DNA of 46,184 nt, taken from an uncultured Acidimicrobiales bacterium (GTDB taxonomy: Bacteria; Actinomycetota; Acidimicrobiia; Acidimicrobiales; SHLQ01). Of the stretch, positions 7,549 through 15,593 are shown one piece after another. The notes under the pieces are model-generated. The model was not told the origin of the DNA, did no database searches, and saw only the letters and a list, made by a program, of their open reading frames with translations. Position numbers and translations under genes: made by a program. Position 1 is the first letter of the stretch, and each line of letters begins with the position of its first letter. The DNA is taken from assembly GCA_938015295.1 (NCBI GenBank), contig CALLQB010000025.1, positions 1 through 46,184 of the forward strand, read 5' to 3'.

Positions 7549-9309
7549 ATGTCGGGCGTGGAGTGGAAATTGTGGGCACTGGTCGGCGGCATTTGGTTGG
7601 GTTCGCTGGTCGCATATCCCATTGGTTTCGTGGCGTTGTCAGTTGCTGCTGTTGGTGTGGGGGCTTCGCGGTCTTGGTGGGGGCTTTTGTTGTTGACGCT
7701 GATGTTCGCAAGCCAACTAGGTGCCTGGGCGATCGACGATGTGTCACCAACGCCGGGGCGAGATGTTGTTGGCCAGTTCCGTTTAGTGACCGACCCCGAA
7801 CCGTTTGGTGCCGGGTTGCGTGTCGACGCGGTTGCAGCCCGTAACGCAACCGCCGGTGGAAAGAAGTTGCAGCTCCGTGCCACGGGCCGCGCTGCCGACG
7901 ATCTTTCGGCTCGGCTCGCCGGCGACACGGTCGGGCTATCGGGCTCGATTGTGCCTCGCGGGGCTCGAGAGGCATGGCTACTCCGACGCAAGGTGGTTGG
8001 TGTGCTCAGCGTCGACCGAGTCGTGGGCTACAGCCCTGCGACGGGGATTCGAGGTTTGGCGAACTCGTTGCGCCGCACGTTGGAGGACGGGGCTGCATCG
8101 CTCGACGCTGAAAAGCGCAATCTTTTCACCGGTCTGGTCGTTGGCGATGATCGCTGGCAATCGCCGCAAACCTCCGATGCGTTTCGGGGTGCAGGTCTTG
8201 GCCACCTTTTGGCAGTAAGTGGTCAGAACGTCGCGTTTGTTCTGCTTTTGGTAGCCCCGTTCGTGCGGTGGTTGCCGCCGGGTGGGCGGATCTTCGTGAC
8301 GTTTGTGGTGTTGGGTTTCTTTGCCTTGGTGACGAGGTTTGAGCCGTCGGTGTTGCGTGCGTCGGTGATGGCGGGTTTGTCGGTTGTGGCGGTTGTTGGC
8401 GGACGGCCCGGCTCGGGTGTGCGGTTGTTGGGTTTTGCTGTGGCTGGGTTGTTGTTGTGGGACCCGTTGTTGGCGCAGAGCCTTGGGTTTCAGCTGTCGG
8501 TGCTGGCGTCGCTTGGGATCATGTTGGTGTCGCCGTTGGTGGCGGGAAGGTTGGCGGGGCCTCGCTGGCTGGTCGATGTGGTTGCGGCGACGATTGGTGC
8601 GCAGGTGGCGGTGGCGCCGTTGTTGTTGTTTGCGTTCGATGAGGTGCCGGTTGCGGCGTTGCCGGCGAATGTTTTGGCGGGGCCTGCGTCGGGGCCGGTG
8701 ATGGCGTGGGGTTTGACGGGAGGGTTGTTGGCTGGGTTTGTTGGTGGCGAGTGGGCGGTGGCGTTGCATACACCGACGGGTTGGTTGTTGGGGTGGATTG
8801 CTGGCGTGGCCGAGTGGGGTGCAACGGCGGGTTTCGGTTCGTATGGCTGGCCGCATGTGGTGGCTGGTTGTTTGTTGGCTGGCGTGTTGTTGTGGCGGAG
8901 CACGCCGTTGGTGTTGCGGGCTGTTGGCGTTGTGGTGTTGTTGATGGTTGGGGCTGGTCCGGTGATTGTTGGGTCGGGCGGTGATGGTGCGTTTGTTGAG
9001 TCGGGGGTGTGGGTGTGGCGGTCGGGGTCGGCGGTGGTGGTCGAGTTGGAGTCGGGGACTCGGGCCGAGTCGGCGTTATCCACGTTGCGAAGCCAGAGCG
9101 TGAGGTCGATCGACGTGTTGGTGGTCGACGGTGCGTCGGCTAACGCGAAAGACGCGGTGGTGGCACGTTACGGCCCGCCGCTGGTGGTGGATTTTGCGGC
9201 TGACGCTTCGCTGGTGCGGCGGTCGTTCCTAGTCGGAGATTTGTGGGTGAGGTTTGCGAATTCGAGCAGGGGAGTGCAAGTGCTGGTCGACCGCATCGAA
9301 ACCGGCTAG
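7549..9309 (+). CDS. comEC: ComEC/Rec2-like DNA uptake channel, without a recognisable nuclease motif
   Basis: A 586-residue polytopic membrane protein. The Competence domain is clear: GLGHLLAVSGQNVAFVLLL (about residue 221 onward) matches the family's HLLAVSGxH region, followed by many hydrophobic helices. The N-terminal part (about 60-165) fits the soluble OB-like domain. Full ComEC proteins usually run 700-800 residues and end in a metallo-beta-lactamase nuclease domain with an HxHxDH motif. Here the region after the last helix is only about 110 residues (SGGDGAFVESGVWVWRSG to the end) and the expected motif position reads VLVVDGASANAKDAVV, with no His cluster. It may transport without cutting, or a partner may supply the nuclease. 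The stretch 8340-9060 is very G/T-rich on this strand. Confidence 0.9.
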   Translation: MSGVEWKLWALVGGIWLGSLVAYPIGFVALSVAAVGVGASRSWWGLLLLTLMFASQLGAWAIDDVSPTPGRDVVGQFRLVTDPEPFGAGLRVDAVAARNATAGGKKLQLRATGRAADDLSARLAGDTVGLSGSIVPRGAREAWLLRRKVVGVLSVDRVVGYSPATGIRGLANSLRRTLEDGAASLDAEKRNLFTGLVVGDDRWQSPQTSDAFRGAGLGHLLAVSGQNVAFVLLLVAPFVRWLPPGGRIFVTFVVLGFFALVTRFEPSVLRASVMAGLSVVAVVGGRPGSGVRLLGFAVAGLLLWDPLLAQSLGFQLSVLASLGIMLVSPLVAGRLAGPRWLVDVVAATIGAQVAVAPLLLFAFDEVPVAALPANVLAGPASGPVMAWGLTGGLLAGFVGGEWAVALHTPTGWLLGWIAGVAEWGATAGFGSYGWPHVVAGCLLAGVLLWRSTPLVLRAVGVVVLLMVGAGPVIVGSGGDGAFVESGVWVWRSGSAVVVELESGTRAESALSTLRSQSVRSIDVLVVDGASANAKDAVVARYGPPLVVDFAADASLVRRSFLVGDLWVRFANSSRGVQVLVDRIETG

Positions 9310-9315
9310 CCGCAT

Positions 9316-9432
9316 CCGGAAATTTTCACCCACGACGACCACCACGGTCGTTCTGCAGCAACAGAAGCACCCATCGCCCGTTCTGTTGTTGTGAAGTGAC
9401 CGAATTTTGTTGTTGGGGGTGAAAATTTCGGT
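9316..9432. repeat. Intergenic inverted-repeat element, copy B
   Basis: The ends GAAATTTTCACCC (9319-9331) and GGGTGAAAATTTC (9417-9429) are a perfect 13-bp inverted repeat. Inside are ACGGTCGTTCTGCAGCAACA (9344-9363) and an inner pair CAACAGAA (9359-9366) / TTCTGTTG (9381-9388). It starts 6 bp after the comEC stop codon. It shares its end and core sequences with copies A (5902-6015) and C (35367-35422), and is the most symmetrical and longest of the three. Confidence 0.65.
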
Positions 9433-9581
9433 TTGTGTTGGCGCGCACACATCTTGTGTTGCGAAATCCACAGACGGATTGTCCGTTTGCGACTCGACTA
9501 CTACTTGTCGATCACATCGGTCGGCTGCGTGGGAGTCGGACCCCGACGACTACGGCGGAGCTACACAAAAGGATTATCACC

Positions 9582-10154
9582 ATGGAAAAGGCAACAAAGA
9601 CGGTCAGCAAGAACATCACGAAGAAAGTACTGACCGCACTCACCATTTTCGTCACGGCAACAATGCTCTTCAGCGGCGTGAGCAGCGCCTCGAGTGTGCA
9701 TCTCAAGGGCGGCAAGAAGGCGACACCGGTGTTCTACGACGGAGGACTCACGCTCACGGCGTCGGGTGCTCTCGCCGGCCTCGGCAACGGCGATGTCGAG
9801 ATCAACTTAGTGGCGCAAGGTTCGGTCACCGCTGTGTGCATTAACCCTTCGGGTAAGAACCAGCCCCCGGGACAGAACCCGGCACCGGTTTCGCTCAGCG
9901 GAAGCACAGCAATTCCTGATAGTCAGATCAAAAACGGCACCACCTCGTTCTCGGTCACGACAACGTCGCCGGGGTCAACCATTCCTGGGGCACCCGACTG
10001 CCCGAACGGCCGATGGACCGAGCGGATTGTTGACATCTCGTTCACGTCAGCAATCATCACCGTCGAGCAGGGCGGTGCCACCGTGCTGACGATCAGCTGC
10101 ACCTTCGGCTCGGGAACGAGTAACGGCGGCGTACGAAACGTCAGCTGCCGGTAA
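9582..10154 (+). CDS. Secreted protein of unknown function
   Basis: A 190-residue protein with a Sec signal peptide: basic N-terminus (MEKATKTVSKNITKK), a hydrophobic core VLTALTIFVTATMLF and a likely cleavage near VSSAS. The mature part is rich in Ser, Thr, Gly and Val, with predicted beta strands (LTLTASGALAGLGNGDVEIN, NGTTSFSVTTTSPG, AIITVEQGGATVLTISC). It contains four cysteines that could form two disulfides. No enzymatic motif is seen. ATG 9582 follows AAAAGGA (9567-9573) at good spacing. A terminator-like hairpin follows. It is a single-gene unit placed between comEC and the TetR-like gene. Confidence 0.8.
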   Translation: MEKATKTVSKNITKKVLTALTIFVTATMLFSGVSSASSVHLKGGKKATPVFYDGGLTLTASGALAGLGNGDVEINLVAQGSVTAVCINPSGKNQPPGQNPAPVSLSGSTAIPDSQIKNGTTSFSVTTTSPGSTIPGAPDCPNGRWTERIVDISFTSAIITVEQGGATVLTISCTFGSGTSNGGVRNVSCR

Positions 10155-10174
10155 CTAGAAGCACTAGCGAAAAA

Positions 10175-10208
10175 GTGGCGGTGGCGGGCGCAAGTCCGCT
10201 GCCGCCAC
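10175..10208. terminator. Bidirectional terminator-like hairpin
   Basis: GTGGCGGTGGCGG (10175-10187) pairs with CCGCTGCCGCCAC (10196-10208) at 11 of 13 positions across an 8-nt loop. A run of A lies just left of it. It lies between the convergent ends of the secreted-protein gene (10154) and the TetR-like gene (10228), as expected for a shared terminator. Confidence 0.6.
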
Positions 10209-10227
10209 GCTTTGCGTCACCTGTGCG

Positions 10228-11415
10228 TCAACTCAGCTCGGCGTGCAGGGTCGAAAACAGATCAGGCATGGTTATCCCCGGATTGGCGTCGGCAAAGGCG
10301 CTGTACGGCGCAACGAGCTCGGCCCTCACCGCTTGAACCCTTTGGTCATCAGGGTTGTCGAGCACCACGCACACATAGGCCGACAAGAGACGGTGGTGGT
10401 CTGCGGCGACGGCAAGCAGCCGCTTGGCATGGCGATCGGCTACGTCGTGCGGGTCGAAGAGCTTCGAATCGGCATCGAAACGAAACTCGTCACCAAGGGG
10501 ACGGAGAACAACAGCCGCGCAGGAGCAGATTTGGTGAGGAACCGACCCAGCTGCCCGGATCGCACTGACCGGAAGACCGGCCTCAGACGCGATTGCTTCA
10601 AACGTGGTGCCGACATAACCATTGGATGAAACAACGTGGTGGGCAGCGGTAGCGACTCGATGTCGTAGATCCTGCAACTCGGCCTCGTCGTGCTCGGCAC
10701 GGAGCCTTCGGTCGAGCTCGAGGTTCCAATGTTGCTTCGCCTGCAAAACGTCAACCGGTTCGATCGGAGCATCGTTGAACCTGAGGATGACCGGAAGCAG
10801 GGCGCAGATGGTCGTGCTGAGAATGCCTGTGGTCATCTTTGGCTGAAACTGGTGGCGAATCGTCAAACCAACAGTCAGCGAATCCCACATAACTACCAGT
10901 TTCTCGACCGTCCAGGGCGGCCGAAGTTCGACATTCCATTCGTCGAATAGTGCCGTGATAAGCGCAGAGAAGTCGGGGATGGATTCCTTTTGAGCCACCG
11001 TCGCCAATTCAGCAATTTCTGGATCCATGAAGCCGAGGTGAAAGAGCGCTCGGCGGATGTGGGGAACAGGGTCGTCTTTGCGGTGTTCCCAAAACGTGTC
11101 GATCGCTGCCAGAATTGTGGCTTCGATATCGCCGCCCCTGAAATCTCGGGTTGCCTCGACCCCATCGAGGCCGACCATAAAGCCGGTTTGGGTTGCGTAA
11201 CTTGCCGCGACGGCGCGCAGAAACTCAAGTTTGTCTTCGAACTGGAGGTAGAAGGCGCGACGTGAAACCCCGGCAGCTCGGGCTAAACGATCTGGGCTAA
11301 TGCCAGCTTGCAGAATCGAGGTATCGCCACTCTCCAGAATGCCGCGGCCAGCGGCAATGAGGCGTTCGCGAACCGAGGAACCATCCCCGTCTTGCAACAA
11401 GTTTTCACTACTCAC
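10228..11415 (-). CDS. TetR-like regulator with two tandem TetR units
   Basis: A 395-residue protein, about twice the usual TetR length. Residues 14-65 are a TetR DNA-binding domain (VRERLIAAGRGILESGD, then LARAAGVSRRAFYLQF) followed by a ligand-type helical domain to about 215. A second TetR-like helix-turn-helix occurs at about 250-292 (VATAAHHVVSSNGYVGTTF, then EAIASEAGLPVSAIRAAGS) followed by a shorter helical tail. This looks like a gene duplication and fusion. The second recognition helix is less canonical, so it may be degenerate. One polypeptide could act as an intramolecular dimer. The target is unknown; the downstream neighbour is the cNMP-binding gene on the same strand, 60 bp away. 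Confidence 0.8.
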   Translation of the reverse strand: MSSENLLQDGDGSSVRERLIAAGRGILESGDTSILQAGISPDRLARAAGVSRRAFYLQFEDKLEFLRAVAASYATQTGFMVGLDGVEATRDFRGGDIEATILAAIDTFWEHRKDDPVPHIRRALFHLGFMDPEIAELATVAQKESIPDFSALITALFDEWNVELRPPWTVEKLVVMWDSLTVGLTIRHQFQPKMTTGILSTTICALLPVILRFNDAPIEPVDVLQAKQHWNLELDRRLRAEHDEAELQDLRHRVATAAHHVVSSNGYVGTTFEAIASEAGLPVSAIRAAGSVPHQICSCAAVVLRPLGDEFRFDADSKLFDPHDVADRHAKRLLAVAADHHRLLSAYVCVVLDNPDDQRVQAVRAELVAPYSAFADANPGITMPDLFSTLHAELS

Positions 11416-11476
11416 GACCGCTAGATTCTTCCTTCAGTAGCGCATCCGCGGGTTGGCACAGCACGAGGCTCCAGAA

Positions 11477-11896
11477 CTAGTAGCGGCCTGGCCCTTGACG
11501 CTCAGCCATGGCCGCCATGAGCTGCATCGAAAGTTGAGGGTTGCCGGTTATTGCGGCGGTAAATGCCGTACGTGACAGGACAAAGAAGTCGGTGTCGGTT
11601 GTTGCGGTGACCGAGGCATTGCGAGGATTGCCCGTAAGCATCGCGACTTCACCAAAGAAGTCGTCGTTGTGCATCCGAGCAACCGGGTCGCCATCTCGAG
11701 TGACCTCGACGCTGCCATCGAGAATGAGGTAGAAGGCGTGGGCGTTGGAACCCTGAACAACGCCTTCCTTGCCTTCGCTCCAACTGAGCTGTTTGCCATG
11801 CTGAGCAATGTGCTTGAGATGTTTCGCCGTGAGCTTTGAAAACAGTGGGACTCGTGAAAGTCGCTTCACCAGTTCTTTGTTCGATATGTCGGCCAT
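11477..11896 (-). CDS. Cyclic nucleotide-binding domain protein
   Basis: A 139-residue protein made almost entirely of one cNMP-binding beta-roll. The phosphate-binding cassette reads FGEVAMLTGNPRNASVTA (81-98) with Glu83 and Arg92, the residues that contact the ribose and phosphate of cAMP or cGMP. There is no DNA-binding helix-turn-helix, so it is not a complete Crp; it would act through a partner. ATG 11896 (MADISNKEL) is preferred because AAAGG lies about 10 bases upstream and similar short proteins begin this way. An in-frame ATG at 12031 would add 45 residues. The gene follows the TetR-like gene on the same strand and diverges from the LLM gene at 12059. Confidence 0.82.
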   Translation of the reverse strand: MADISNKELVKRLSRVPLFSKLTAKHLKHIAQHGKQLSWSEGKEGVVQGSNAHAFYLILDGSVEVTRDGDPVARMHNDDFFGEVAMLTGNPRNASVTATTDTDFFVLSRTAFTAAITGNPQLSMQLMAAMAERQGPGRY

Positions 11897-12058
11897 GTTC
11901 TTCAACCTTTCAGTGCCCACACCCGCGGCGAGCGCCCGCTGATAGTACTCCAGCTTTTCCGACGATGGGGTTGGCGGACGAGCCACGACCTTTGCTAACC
12001 CTCTGGCTACGCTCTGCACTCGTTCGGCCACGGCGCCGACTATCGATAGGACGCACCG

Positions 12059-13129
12059 GTGCTCGTTGAATCGCTCTTACCCTTGGGGAAACTCGACCCG
12101 GGGCTCCGTGAACCCGAGACTCCGTTGCAGATAGCGGACTTCGCTGCGGGCGCAGCGCTTGCCGAAGCGGCAGGACTCGACGCCGTGCTTGTTGAAGAAA
12201 CCAAGGACGACCCGTTTCAACTCCTGGCTCTCGGTGCTGCCAACACCTCGACGATCGGCGTCGGCACATCGGTGGCGATGGCATTTCCGCGGAGCCCTAC
12301 GGTCACCGCCATGTCGGCGTGGTCTCTGCAAAAACTTTCGAACGGGCGTTTCCTGCTAGGCCTCGGAACACAGGTCCGAGCCCATATTCAACGGCGATAC
12401 GGGTTCGACTGGTCAGCTCCTGCGCCGTGGATGCGCGACTACGTGCTTGCCATGCGGGCCGTTTGGGATTGCTGGCAGAACGAAACGCCTCTGCAGTTCG
12501 AGAGCGAGCACTACAACCTCAACCTGATGGTCCCGCTATTTAACCCCGGTCCGATCGAGCATCCACGGATACCGGTTCACCTTGCGGCGATTGGGCCCTA
12601 TATGTGCGCGGTCGCTGGAGAGGTAGCCGATGGCATCCGGCTGCATCCGGTATGCACCCCGCGTTTCATCGACGAAGAGGTGTTGCCCGCCTTGGCGAAG
12701 GGAGCGAGTCGCAGTCGCCGCGACATCGATGAGGTCGAGGTCTGCATGAAACCGCTGATCGGCACCGCCCCGAACGAAGAAGCATTAGAGGCTGTTGTGC
12801 GCACAGTGCGAGCAAGAGTCGCGTTCTATTTGTCGACGCCGTCGTACCGGCGCACCTTCGAGCTCCACGGCTGGGGCGATAGTGCAAGGCAAGCTTCGGT
12901 GCTGTCGCGCGAGGCTAGGTGGGAGGAACTTCCGGGCCTGGTTTCAGACGAGATGTTGCACACTGTTGCGGCCGTCGCGACCTACGACAACATCGCCGAC
13001 GAGCTACGCGACCGCTACCACGGCAGATGTCATCGCATCGAATTCTCCATCCCGGTGAAGAACCCCGATGATGTCGAGACCCTGCGGTCGATTCTCGACG
13101 ACGTTCGGACGCCCAAGACTCTGGCATGA
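12059..13129 (+). CDS. LLM-class oxidoreductase, probably F420-dependent (second copy)
   Basis: A 356-residue luciferase-fold protein. Typical segments are NTSTIGVGTSVAMAFPRSP, RFLLGLGTQVRAHIQRRYG, IPVHLAAIGPYMCAVAGEVADG and AFYLSTPSYRRTFELHGWGD. It is clearly paralogous to the product of 1478-2512, sharing the same motif order. GTG 12059 is preceded by AGGA (12048-12051). Such enzymes transfer hydride between F420 (or FMN) and varied substrates. It is likely monocistronic or runs into the folP2-like gene 59 bp downstream. The substrate is not deducible. Confidence 0.88.
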   Translation: MLVESLLPLGKLDPGLREPETPLQIADFAAGAALAEAAGLDAVLVEETKDDPFQLLALGAANTSTIGVGTSVAMAFPRSPTVTAMSAWSLQKLSNGRFLLGLGTQVRAHIQRRYGFDWSAPAPWMRDYVLAMRAVWDCWQNETPLQFESEHYNLNLMVPLFNPGPIEHPRIPVHLAAIGPYMCAVAGEVADGIRLHPVCTPRFIDEEVLPALAKGASRSRRDIDEVEVCMKPLIGTAPNEEALEAVVRTVRARVAFYLSTPSYRRTFELHGWGDSARQASVLSREARWEELPGLVSDEMLHTVAAVATYDNIADELRDRYHGRCHRIEFSIPVKNPDDVETLRSILDDVRTPKTLA

Positions 13130-13188
13130 ACGATGGAGAACGTCGGCACAGCGCGGATGCTGTCACCTTGCTGCGCTAACGTCGCTGC

Positions 13189-14049
13189 GTGCTCTTGGAA
13201 CTCGGCTCGCATCCGTTCGACATCACCTACCGGGCGCTCGTGATGGGCATCCTCAACCGCACGCCCGATTCGTTCTTCGATGGCGGCGAGTACTTCGATT
13301 TCGATGCGTTCCTTCGAAAGGCCGAAGGTCTTGTCGACGACGGTGCCGACTTCCTCGACGTCGGAGGCTCGAAAGCCGGACCAGGACCGGAGGTGACGGT
13401 TGCCGAAGAAATGGACCGGGTTGTCCCGGCCGTCGAGGCGCTGAAAGCGAGGTTCGATCTCCCGATTTCGGTCGACACCTTTCGCGGGTCGGTGGCTCGG
13501 GCCAGCTATGAAGCCGGGGCATGCATTGGAAACGACATCAGCGGTTTCGCTGACCCCGAATTTCTCCGCGCTGCTGTCGACCACGAGGCGTCGGTTGTCG
13601 CCTGTCATGTTCGTCTTGCCCCGAGGGTTCCCGACCCCACCCCGAACTACGACGACGAAGGCGGCGTGGTGAACGCCGTACGTAACTTCTGCTCGACCCG
13701 CGCCCAGTGGGCGCTCGATGCCGGCATTCCTGCGCAACGGATCATGGTCGATGCGGGCCTCGACCTGGGGAAGACCCCAGAGATGTCGGCCGAACTTCTT
13801 CGTCATTCCGACGATCTTGTGAGCCTCGGATTTCCGGTCTTTTTGTCGGCGTCGAATAAAGGGTTCCTCGGCGAGCTCGTCGAGACCGAAGTGCACGACC
13901 GGCGTGAAGCCACGGTCGCTGCTCACTGTTTAGGCATCGGGCTTGGTTGCCGGATTCTTCGGGCCCACGACGTCAAAGGTTCGCGCCGAGCCGCCGACGT
14001 TATGGCTGAGTTTCTCGAAGCCAGAGCCACAGCGATTGGGGCTGCATGA
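13189..14049 (+). CDS. folP2: FolP2-type dihydropteroate synthase paralogue
   Basis: A 286-residue TIM barrel of the pterin-binding family. The pterin-site elements are kept: GILNRTPDSFFDGG (20-33), SVDTFRG with Asp96 (94-100), NDISG (115-119), SNKGFLGE (222-229) and RAH (258-260). In the loop that in true dihydropteroate synthase reads GGESTRPG and binds p-aminobenzoate, this protein has DVGGSKAGPG (57-66), losing the Ser-Thr-Arg triad. Mycobacterial FolP2 shows the same NRTPDSF and GG-x-KAGPG signatures and has been reported to lack dihydropteroate synthase activity. I therefore infer a different pterin-related role. GTG 13189 is the start. ATGA overlaps the holA start (14046-14049). Confidence 0.85.
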   Translation: MLLELGSHPFDITYRALVMGILNRTPDSFFDGGEYFDFDAFLRKAEGLVDDGADFLDVGGSKAGPGPEVTVAEEMDRVVPAVEALKARFDLPISVDTFRGSVARASYEAGACIGNDISGFADPEFLRAAVDHEASVVACHVRLAPRVPDPTPNYDDEGGVVNAVRNFCSTRAQWALDAGIPAQRIMVDAGLDLGKTPEMSAELLRHSDDLVSLGFPVFLSASNKGFLGELVETEVHDRREATVAAHCLGIGLGCRILRAHDVKGSRRAADVMAEFLEARATAIGAA

Positions 14050-15065
14050 GTGCCGCCGCAGTAACGGTTATTAGCGGCGACGACGACGTGCTCATCGCCG
14101 AGGCGCTTCGAGCGAGGGTGAAAGAACTTCTCGGCGACGCCGACCCGACGTTGGCGAACGAAGAACTTACTGAAGCCGACTACAAAGTCGACGGTGGAAC
14201 CTTCGAAATTGCTCGCCTTGTCGACGCAGCTCAGACTCCGCCGTTCCTCACTGATATTCGTGTGGTGACCGGGCGACATCTCGCTCGCTTTACCAAGGCC
14301 GATCAGGTTGCTCCGTTGGTGGCCTATCTCGAAGCCCCGCTTGGGTCGACCCGGCTCGTGTTGGTATGGGAGAAGGGTGTCAACCCCAAGCAGGATCGTC
14401 TTGGTGCGATGCCGAAGAGCTTGAAGGCTGCGCTTGAGGCAGTCGGCGGTGTGGTCATCGACACGGCGGTTCCTCGGGGCAAAGCCGCGAGCGGCTGGCT
14501 CGAGAAGCGGTTGAAAGAATCGACGGTTTCGCTCGATCGCTCGGCCGTGTCGGTCATCGTCGAAACGCTTGGTGAAGATCGCTCGAAAGTGGTTGGGCTG
14601 CTCACCACGCTCGAGTCGGCATTCGAGGCTGGCACATCGGTTTCGGCCGATGATCTCGGCCCGTTCCTGATCGAAAAGGGGGCCGTGCCTCCGTGGGAGC
14701 TAAGCGACGCCATTGCCGAGGGCAACATTCCCAAAGCGCTCGACAAACTGCATCGCATGCTCGGTGCCGACCGGCATCCGCTACAGCTCATGGCGACGCT
14801 GCACGGCACCTACGGCAAATTACTTCGCCTCGATGGCGCGGGAGCGCACGACGAAAAAACGGCGGCGAAGCTTCTTGGCATGAAAGGTTCGACGTTTCCG
14901 GCGAAAAAGCTTGTGAAGCAGTTGCGGTCGATGGGCTCTGACCGTGTCGCGACGTCAATCGAACTACTTGCCGACGCAGATCTGGCGTTGCGAGGTGCGG
15001 TGGCATGGCCCGACGATCTGATTATGGAAGTACTTGTGGCTAGGTTGGCGAGGCTCGCCCGCTAA
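14046..15065 (+). CDS. holA: DNA polymerase III subunit delta
   Basis: A 339-residue protein matching the delta subunit of the clamp loader, which opens the beta sliding clamp. It shows the family pattern: an N-terminal region (VISGDDDVLIAEALRARV), a middle TRLVLVWEKG segment, and a C-terminal helical domain (PWELSDAIAEGNIPKALDK, then LHGTYGKLLRL). The delta subunit lacks a functional ATPase site and none is seen. It starts on an ATGA overlap with the folP2-like gene. Its neighbourhood upstream of rpsT and lepA is the conserved actinobacterial order. Confidence 0.92.
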   Translation: MSAAAVTVISGDDDVLIAEALRARVKELLGDADPTLANEELTEADYKVDGGTFEIARLVDAAQTPPFLTDIRVVTGRHLARFTKADQVAPLVAYLEAPLGSTRLVLVWEKGVNPKQDRLGAMPKSLKAALEAVGGVVIDTAVPRGKAASGWLEKRLKESTVSLDRSAVSVIVETLGEDRSKVVGLLTTLESAFEAGTSVSADDLGPFLIEKGAVPPWELSDAIAEGNIPKALDKLHRMLGADRHPLQLMATLHGTYGKLLRLDGAGAHDEKTAAKLLGMKGSTFPAKKLVKQLRSMGSDRVATSIELLADADLALRGAVAWPDDLIMEVLVARLARLAR

Positions 15066-15098
15066 CCCGCCAGAACAACGCTTGGCAGCTTTGGCTAG

Positions 15099-15362
15099 TT
15101 AGCTTTCGGCCCGTGCCATTGCTTTGGCCAAACGGCTCTTGCGACGAGCGGCTTGGTTCTTGTGAATGATGCCTTTGTTGGCAGCGCGATCGATGGCCTT
15201 CGATGCGGCACGGAAGGTTGCTTCAGCATCCTCGGCGCCAGCATCAGCGGCAGCCAAGGCCTTCTTTGTGCGGCTGCGCATTTCGGTACGAACACCGAGG
15301 TTGCGAACGCGACGCTTTTCGGTTTGACGGTTGCGCTTGATTTGGCTTTTGATGTTTGCCAC
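15099..15362 (-). CDS. rpsT: 30S ribosomal protein S20
   Basis: An 87-residue, very basic protein typical of S20: MANIKSQIKRNRQTEKRR at the N-terminus and the conserved KGIIHKNQAARRKSRLAK near the end. S20 binds the 16S rRNA body early in 30S assembly. It is transcribed away from lepA; 231 bp separate the two start codons and must hold both promoters. The gene converges on holA with a 33-bp gap. Confidence 0.97.
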   Translation of the reverse strand: MANIKSQIKRNRQTEKRRVRNLGVRTEMRSRTKKALAAADAGAEDAEATFRAASKAIDRAANKGIIHKNQAARRKSRLAKAMARAES

Positions 15363-15593
15363 GAAACTTCACCTGAACTGTTTGAATCGATTCGGTGGGT
15401 CAGTTCTGACCCGAACGTCAATCTTATCCACCGCACGGCGGTGAGCGGCCACTTCAGGCGTGATCTTTGGCATTGCTCCTCGATTGGCTCCTCGATTGGA
15501 TTTCGCCCGCTAACGGTTTGTGCGTCGGTCGCTTTGGCGTGACATCTGCGGCCTGATCGCCCGTTTTTGCACGTAAGCCGATACCTTCGCATC

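Noticed and set aside
7978..8856. Long antisense open frame (292 codons) opposite comEC
   Set aside because: The product is a low-complexity Arg/His/Gln/Pro string, explained by the G/T-rich coding strand of comEC. No ribosome site or domain.
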